DNA of 45,062 bases, taken from positions 1 to 45,062 of the forward strand of contig MSXO01000019.1 of NCBI GenBank assembly GCA_002083615.1, written 5' to 3'. Position numbers and translations under genes: made by a program. Origin of the DNA: Proteobacteria bacterium ST_bin11. Lineage in GTDB: Bacteria; Pseudomonadota; Gammaproteobacteria; Methylococcales; Methylomonadaceae. The notes under the pieces are model-generated. The model was not told where the DNA came from and ran no database searches. It saw only the letters and a list, made by a program, of their open reading frames with translations. Numbering within the stretch: position 1 is the stretch's first letter; each line of letters begins with the position of its first letter. Of the stretch, positions 42,901 to 45,062 are shown one piece after another.

Positions 42901-42995
42901 TTACCGGCGGCCTGCTGTCTTCGACATTGTTGACACTAATCTTATTACCGATACTCTATCAGCTATTTGGTCGCCACCCGGAGCATTGCGCATGA
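39933..42995 (+). CDS. czcA: Heavy-metal efflux RND transporter (CzcA family)
   Basis: 1020 residues, full length, with the RND two-fold layout: six helices, a large periplasmic loop, six helices, repeated. It starts LIRFALTQRLLILLGVLLL and has IPIDAFPEVSPTQVKII and GVADVNALGG. The proton-relay TM4 motif reads AIGMLVDGAVVVVEN (395-409), with D401 and E408. The first acidic residue typical of Co/Zn/Cd pumps (DFG...) is alanine 395, as in the Cu/Ag class, while DGA and VEN follow the Czc pattern. It is certain to be an HME-RND pump; the metal is not. The stop overlaps the DUF3240 start. Confidence 0.94.
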   Translation: MGGLIRFALTQRLLILLGVLLLIGGGYYALKHIPIDAFPEVSPTQVKIIVKANGMTPEEVEARITAPIEVELLGIPHQTMLRSLAKYAITDITLDFEEGTDIYWARQQVAERLNALWGNLPEGVQGGIAPMTTPLGEMFMFAIEGGDLTLMQRRELLDWTIRPALRTVAGVADVNALGGLVRSFEVVTDNIRMASRNIDTQQLIAALQNNNRNDGAGRLTEGEEALIVRAEGRIKNEQDVKAIVVAQHEGLPTRVEDIAEVRIGALTRYGAVSKDGNGEAVTAVVLSLRGANARQTIEQLESKLADLQPSLPNGVHINVFYNRGVLVGKAVNTVSKALLEAIVLVVVLLILFLGDLRAALTVALALPLAALVTFILMHAFGMSANLMSLGGLAIAIGMLVDGAVVVVENVITQLADHQKAERLPRLHLIYRASREVAVPVTSGILIIIIVFLPLLTLQGLEGKLFGPVAMTIVFALSGSLILSLTVIPVLASLLLKQVSHEEPWLPRKLLQWYLPVLAWCLANSKKVFMGAGTMLAASVLVFTQIGSTFMPTMDEGDIIVQLEKLPSINLLDSVALDGRVQKNILEHIPEVQTVVSRVGTDELGLDPMSLNDTDTFLILKPKAEWRMETKEALIEEIRKIMDHTPGIAFGFTQPIEMRVSEMLTGTRGDVAIKLFGADLDTLNHKAEQIEAVLKTIPGASDVFTRKNEGMQFLQLTIDQDAAGRFGLNSNSIEDMLRAQIEGVQLGIVQEGIKRTPLLLRGNSNTANFKNLQISLPNGKPVPITGVAKIEAVEGVVSIDREKGQRFVVIRCNVEGRDLVGFVDEARKAVAERVKLPSGFHVEFGGQFENQQRASARLSLVIPVSLGLIFLLLFSTFGSVRQAVLVLSNIPLAMIGGVFALWLSGEYLSVPASVGFIALLGIAVLNGVVMVSYFNQLCATGMELSRVVIVGSGRRLRPVLMTASIAAFGLIPLLFASGPGSEIQRPLAIVVTGGLLSSTLLTLILLPILYQLFGRHPEHCA

Positions 42996-43297
42996 GTCAC
43001 GAAGCATTTTTATTGACTGTGAATGTGCCTCCCAGTTTGGAAGAAACGCTGGTGGATTGTTTATTGTCATTGGAATGGTGGCAGGGGTTCACCAGTTTTC
43101 CCGCAAATGTTCACGATCATCAGCAGCAGGGTTTGTCGTTAGCGGAACAGGTAGCAGGACATCAACGCAAGATTCGATTTCAAATGTATGTCGAAAGGCA
43201 AAACATTTCAGCATTATTGACTAAGCTAAAGGCGGATTTTGCCGGTTCCGGAATACATTATTGGCTAGTGCCAGCCATCGAACAGGGCATCATCTAA
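42992..43297 (+). CDS. DUF3240 (PII-like) small protein coupled to czcA
   Basis: 101 residues from ATG 42992, which overlaps the czcA stop; the longer in-frame reading from 42632 lies within czcA. It has a ferredoxin-like/PII-type fold pattern: FLLTVNVPPSLEETLVDCLLSLE, a His-containing loop (HDHQQQGLS, 41-49), then RKIRFQMYVERQNISALLTKLKADFAGSGIHYW. DUF3240 proteins are usually found beside heavy-metal RND pumps and probably sense or buffer the metal. A fused paralogue follows. Cytoplasmic, as no signal is present. Confidence 0.85.
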   Translation: MSHEAFLLTVNVPPSLEETLVDCLLSLEWWQGFTSFPANVHDHQQQGLSLAEQVAGHQRKIRFQMYVERQNISALLTKLKADFAGSGIHYWLVPAIEQGII

Positions 43298-43395
43298 GCA
43301 TAAAGTATGCAGAAATGTACTGAGGATGCTACAGTTCAGGCAAACAGCAGTTAAACATTTTTGAATGAGCTATTTTTCTTGCCACACATAGCCCT

Positions 43396-44112
43396 ATGAA
43401 CATTTTTTTGCGACGAATTCCTGCTAACACTAGGCATACTGAAATTTCCGAATTTGTGGCCCCAGCGTTGAAAAGCGGCTTGCTCAGAAAGTCGGGCCGT
43501 ATTGTCGATGTCGAGATTCTGGCCTTGCAGGATACCCGCATAGGCACTATCGAATATCACGGCGTGGTAACCTTGGATTCCGAGCTTTCGGTGCAAAGAG
43601 TCATCAAAGGTTTAAAAAATCGGCGCTTTAACGGCAGAATGGTGGTCGTTAGGCCCTATTACCATCGCAGTTGGTATAACGACCCCAGACAAAACCAAAC
43701 CCCTGTTTCAGCTGATATTATCGAAAAGCGCAAGGGTGACCGCCGACGCGGTAAATATCTACAAGTCATAAAAAACGCTTCTGATCGTTTCAACAGCGAA
43801 GACGATTTTTTCCGCACTGTCCATCATCAACAGTTCTCTATTTCATTCATCGTGCCGCCAGTCATGGAGGGTCCTATGATGGAATGCCTGATCAGTTTCG
43901 AAGAAGATCTCCTGAACAACAGCGATACCGGCGAACACAAAATCACCAAATTTCTCACAGAAACCGATGATGAGGAACAGCAAACCGCACGCTTTCAAAT
44001 TTATGCAGAAAAAATGGCTATTTCCGCCTTGCTGGAAAAATTGAAGTCTGAATTTGCCGGATCGGGTATCCATTACTGGATCATGCCGGTGGTTGAGAAG
44101 GGTGAAATCTAA
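43396..44112 (+). CDS. RRM-like domain fused to a DUF3240 domain
   Basis: 238 residues. The first ~88 residues have the RNA-recognition-motif pattern: an RNP2-like strand NIFLRRIP (2-9), a helix TEISEFVAPALK, an RNP1-like strand HGVVTLDS (55-62), then RVIKGLKNRRFNGRMVVVRP. A basic linker has KRKGDRRRGK (111-120). Residues ~145-238 are a DUF3240 domain. Its last part, ARFQIYAEKMAISALLEKLK and SEFAGSGIHYWIMP, matches the preceding DUF3240 protein nearly word for word. It starts 98 bases after that gene, so it is possibly co-transcribed, and ends at a strong terminator. A metal-responsive RNA-binding regulator is a reasonable guess; nothing proves it. Confidence 0.82.
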   Translation: MNIFLRRIPANTRHTEISEFVAPALKSGLLRKSGRIVDVEILALQDTRIGTIEYHGVVTLDSELSVQRVIKGLKNRRFNGRMVVVRPYYHRSWYNDPRQNQTPVSADIIEKRKGDRRRGKYLQVIKNASDRFNSEDDFFRTVHHQQFSISFIVPPVMEGPMMECLISFEEDLLNNSDTGEHKITKFLTETDDEEQQTARFQIYAEKMAISALLEKLKSEFAGSGIHYWIMPVVEKGEI

Positions 44113-44126
44113 GTTTTGAGCATCGA

Positions 44127-44167
44127 AAAAAAGGCGTTAAACCAACTGCCGGTTTAACGCCTTTTTT
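44127..44167. terminator. Bidirectional terminator between convergent genes
   Basis: A perfect 17-bp stem (44127-44143 with 44151-44167) has a 7-nt loop AACTGCC. An A tract opens it and a T tract closes it, so it works on either strand. It ends both the czc-region transcript and the minus-strand PEP-CTERM-like gene. Confidence 0.93.
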
Positions 44168-44238
44168 ATTGCAGATAAGGTTTGGAAATAAAGTTGGCTG
44201 ATTTTTCCTATCCAGCCAACGTTACCGGAACGATCAGA

Positions 44239-45062
44239 CTACGCGGGATTCTTGGCCGATCTGCGGCGTGTCGCCAATAAACCCATTCCCGACAGCATAA
44301 ACCAGAAGGTTCCAGGTAGAGGTACCGGTGCTGATGTTCCGATCACAATCGAGTCGCTCAGATACTGAACATCGAAATGAATGGAGGGATCGAAGCCAGC
44401 AAAAACCACATTGTCAAAGATTCCGGTTAACGTGCCAGGATTAAAGGTTATCAACGTAAACGAATCGTTTTGATCAGGGTTGTAACCGTTCAGACTGCTA
44501 ATTTGCAGCGTGCCAGACAAAGCCAAACTGCTATTGGTGCCGTGAATCGCCAGCGTGTCAAAGCTCGATACAGAAGCCAATTCGAAATTTAGCGAACCGT
44601 CTACTAGTTGTCTGAAAGTGCCGCTATTACCGAAATCAATATTCAGCGCACCGATAGCGTTTTCTCCGCCAGCGTTAATGTTACCGTTATTTAATAAGCG
44701 GTTGCTGGAACCAGCTACGCGAATACTGCCGCTACCCTCCAAAGTACCCTGATTGTTGAAGTCACGGTTGTTGGAATTGGTCTCAAATACCGCATTAGCT
44801 GCTACCACGATGTCACCTTGGTTGGTAAAACCGTTAGCCGTCGCGGCACCGGATAAGCTCACAGTTCCAGTTTGTACGTCGACCGTACCGGTGTTGTTAA
44901 ACGCCACACTGACCGTGGAGGTGCCGGTGCCGGCGGATTTGCGGAAGGTACCCGCATTGTTGAAGGCGGGGAAACCGGCAAGGGTGTTGAGATCGGAAAA
45001 AGTGGAGGCAAAGATCTCATGATTACTCTGCGCATCCCACACCGCGCCAGACGCGTTGTCGA
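44239..45062 (-). CDS. PEP-CTERM-type sorted surface protein, N-terminus beyond window edge
   Basis: About 274 codons are visible and the frame continues open past position 45062 (DNASGAVWDAQSNHE), so the start lies outside. The visible part is a low-complexity beta-helix-like array rich in N-N-x-G-T and F-x-N-x-G turns (AFNNAGTF, AFNNTGTV, GFTNQGDI, DFNNQGTL). The C-terminus has PVPLPGTFWFMLSGMGLLATRRRS: a short P-x-P motif, one membrane helix and an Arg cluster, the layout of PEP-CTERM/VPLPA-type sorting signals cleaved by exosortase. Such proteins are common in methanotrophs and other biofilm-forming bacteria. No exosortase gene is in the window. Confidence 0.8.
   Translation of the reverse strand, partial: DNASGAVWDAQSNHEIFASTFSDLNTLAGFPAFNNAGTFRKSAGTGTSTVSVAFNNTGTVDVQTGTVSLSGAATANGFTNQGDIVVAANAVFETNSNNRDFNNQGTLEGSGSIRVAGSSNRLLNNGNINAGGENAIGALNIDFGNSGTFRQLVDGSLNFELASVSSFDTLAIHGTNSSLALSGTLQISSLNGYNPDQNDSFTLITFNPGTLTGIFDNVVFAGFDPSIHFDVQYLSDSIVIGTSAPVPLPGTFWFMLSGMGLLATRRRSAKNPA

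Noticed and set aside
1..45062. CRISPR arrays, tRNA or rRNA genes, transposases, phage genes
   Set aside because: No regularly spaced repeats, no tRNA or rRNA signature and no recombinase-like protein were seen in any gap or frame.

Overview
The window reads as one contiguous piece of a gammaproteobacterial chromosome. Genes are dense, with many 1-26 bp stop/start overlaps. The sequence looks moderately G+C rich, and I saw no rRNA, tRNA, insertion sequence, phage or CRISPR array. Protein families and layout (hisE-tatABC-yggS, a Pho-box pstSCAB-phoU operon with enlarged permeases, Tim44-like protein, CzcCBA with DUF3240, a PEP-CTERM-type surface protein) would suit a type I methanotroph (Methylococcales, Methylomonas-like). 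No methane-oxidation gene is present, so that placement is an inference.

Layout. 1-4469: 5' part of a GMC oxidoreductase (minus strand), isocitrate dehydrogenase with its own terminator, and an OmpR/QseB-QseC-type two-component pair. 4470-9969: a 552-bp AT-rich control region with a perfect 12-bp inverted repeat, then a BtuB-like TonB receptor, a His-rich membrane-anchored periplasmic protein, a polyferredoxin, a CcdA/DsbD-like protein, and a convergent TlpA-like thioredoxin. This looks like a redox-linked metal uptake island. 10010-14090: a small palindromic repeat, two tandem short-chain dehydrogenase-like proteins that both carry signal peptides, an NTP/NDP-exchanger-like transporter in the same run, then a TauE/SafE permease. 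14162-17951 (minus): lysR, a methyltransferase, a rhodanese and typA. 17952-18474: a 523-bp gap with divergent promoter-like signals and two back-to-back terminators.

18475-23929: hisE, tatABC, yggS, argS, a SPOR protein and a FlgO-like lipoprotein. 24046-25625: a divergent asparaginase and folA. 25656-32480: the phosphate regulon, with four PhoB half-sites at an exact 11-bp period in front of pstS, then pstC, pstA, pstB, phoU. 32631-36872 (minus): a TonB receptor-YfiR pair, and a Tim44-like protein with a methyltransferase. 37015-44112: a heavy-metal RND efflux operon (His-rich small protein, czcC, czcB, czcA, DUF3240 protein), followed by a protein joining an RRM-like domain to a DUF3240 domain. 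44239-45062 (minus): C-terminal part of a PEP-CTERM-type protein.

The best candidates for something undescribed are the RRM-DUF3240 fusion beside the metal efflux pump, the two exported Rossmann proteins coupled to a nucleotide-exchanger-like transporter, and the TonB/polyferredoxin/CcdA/TlpA island. All functional statements come from reading sequence motifs; no database search was run.
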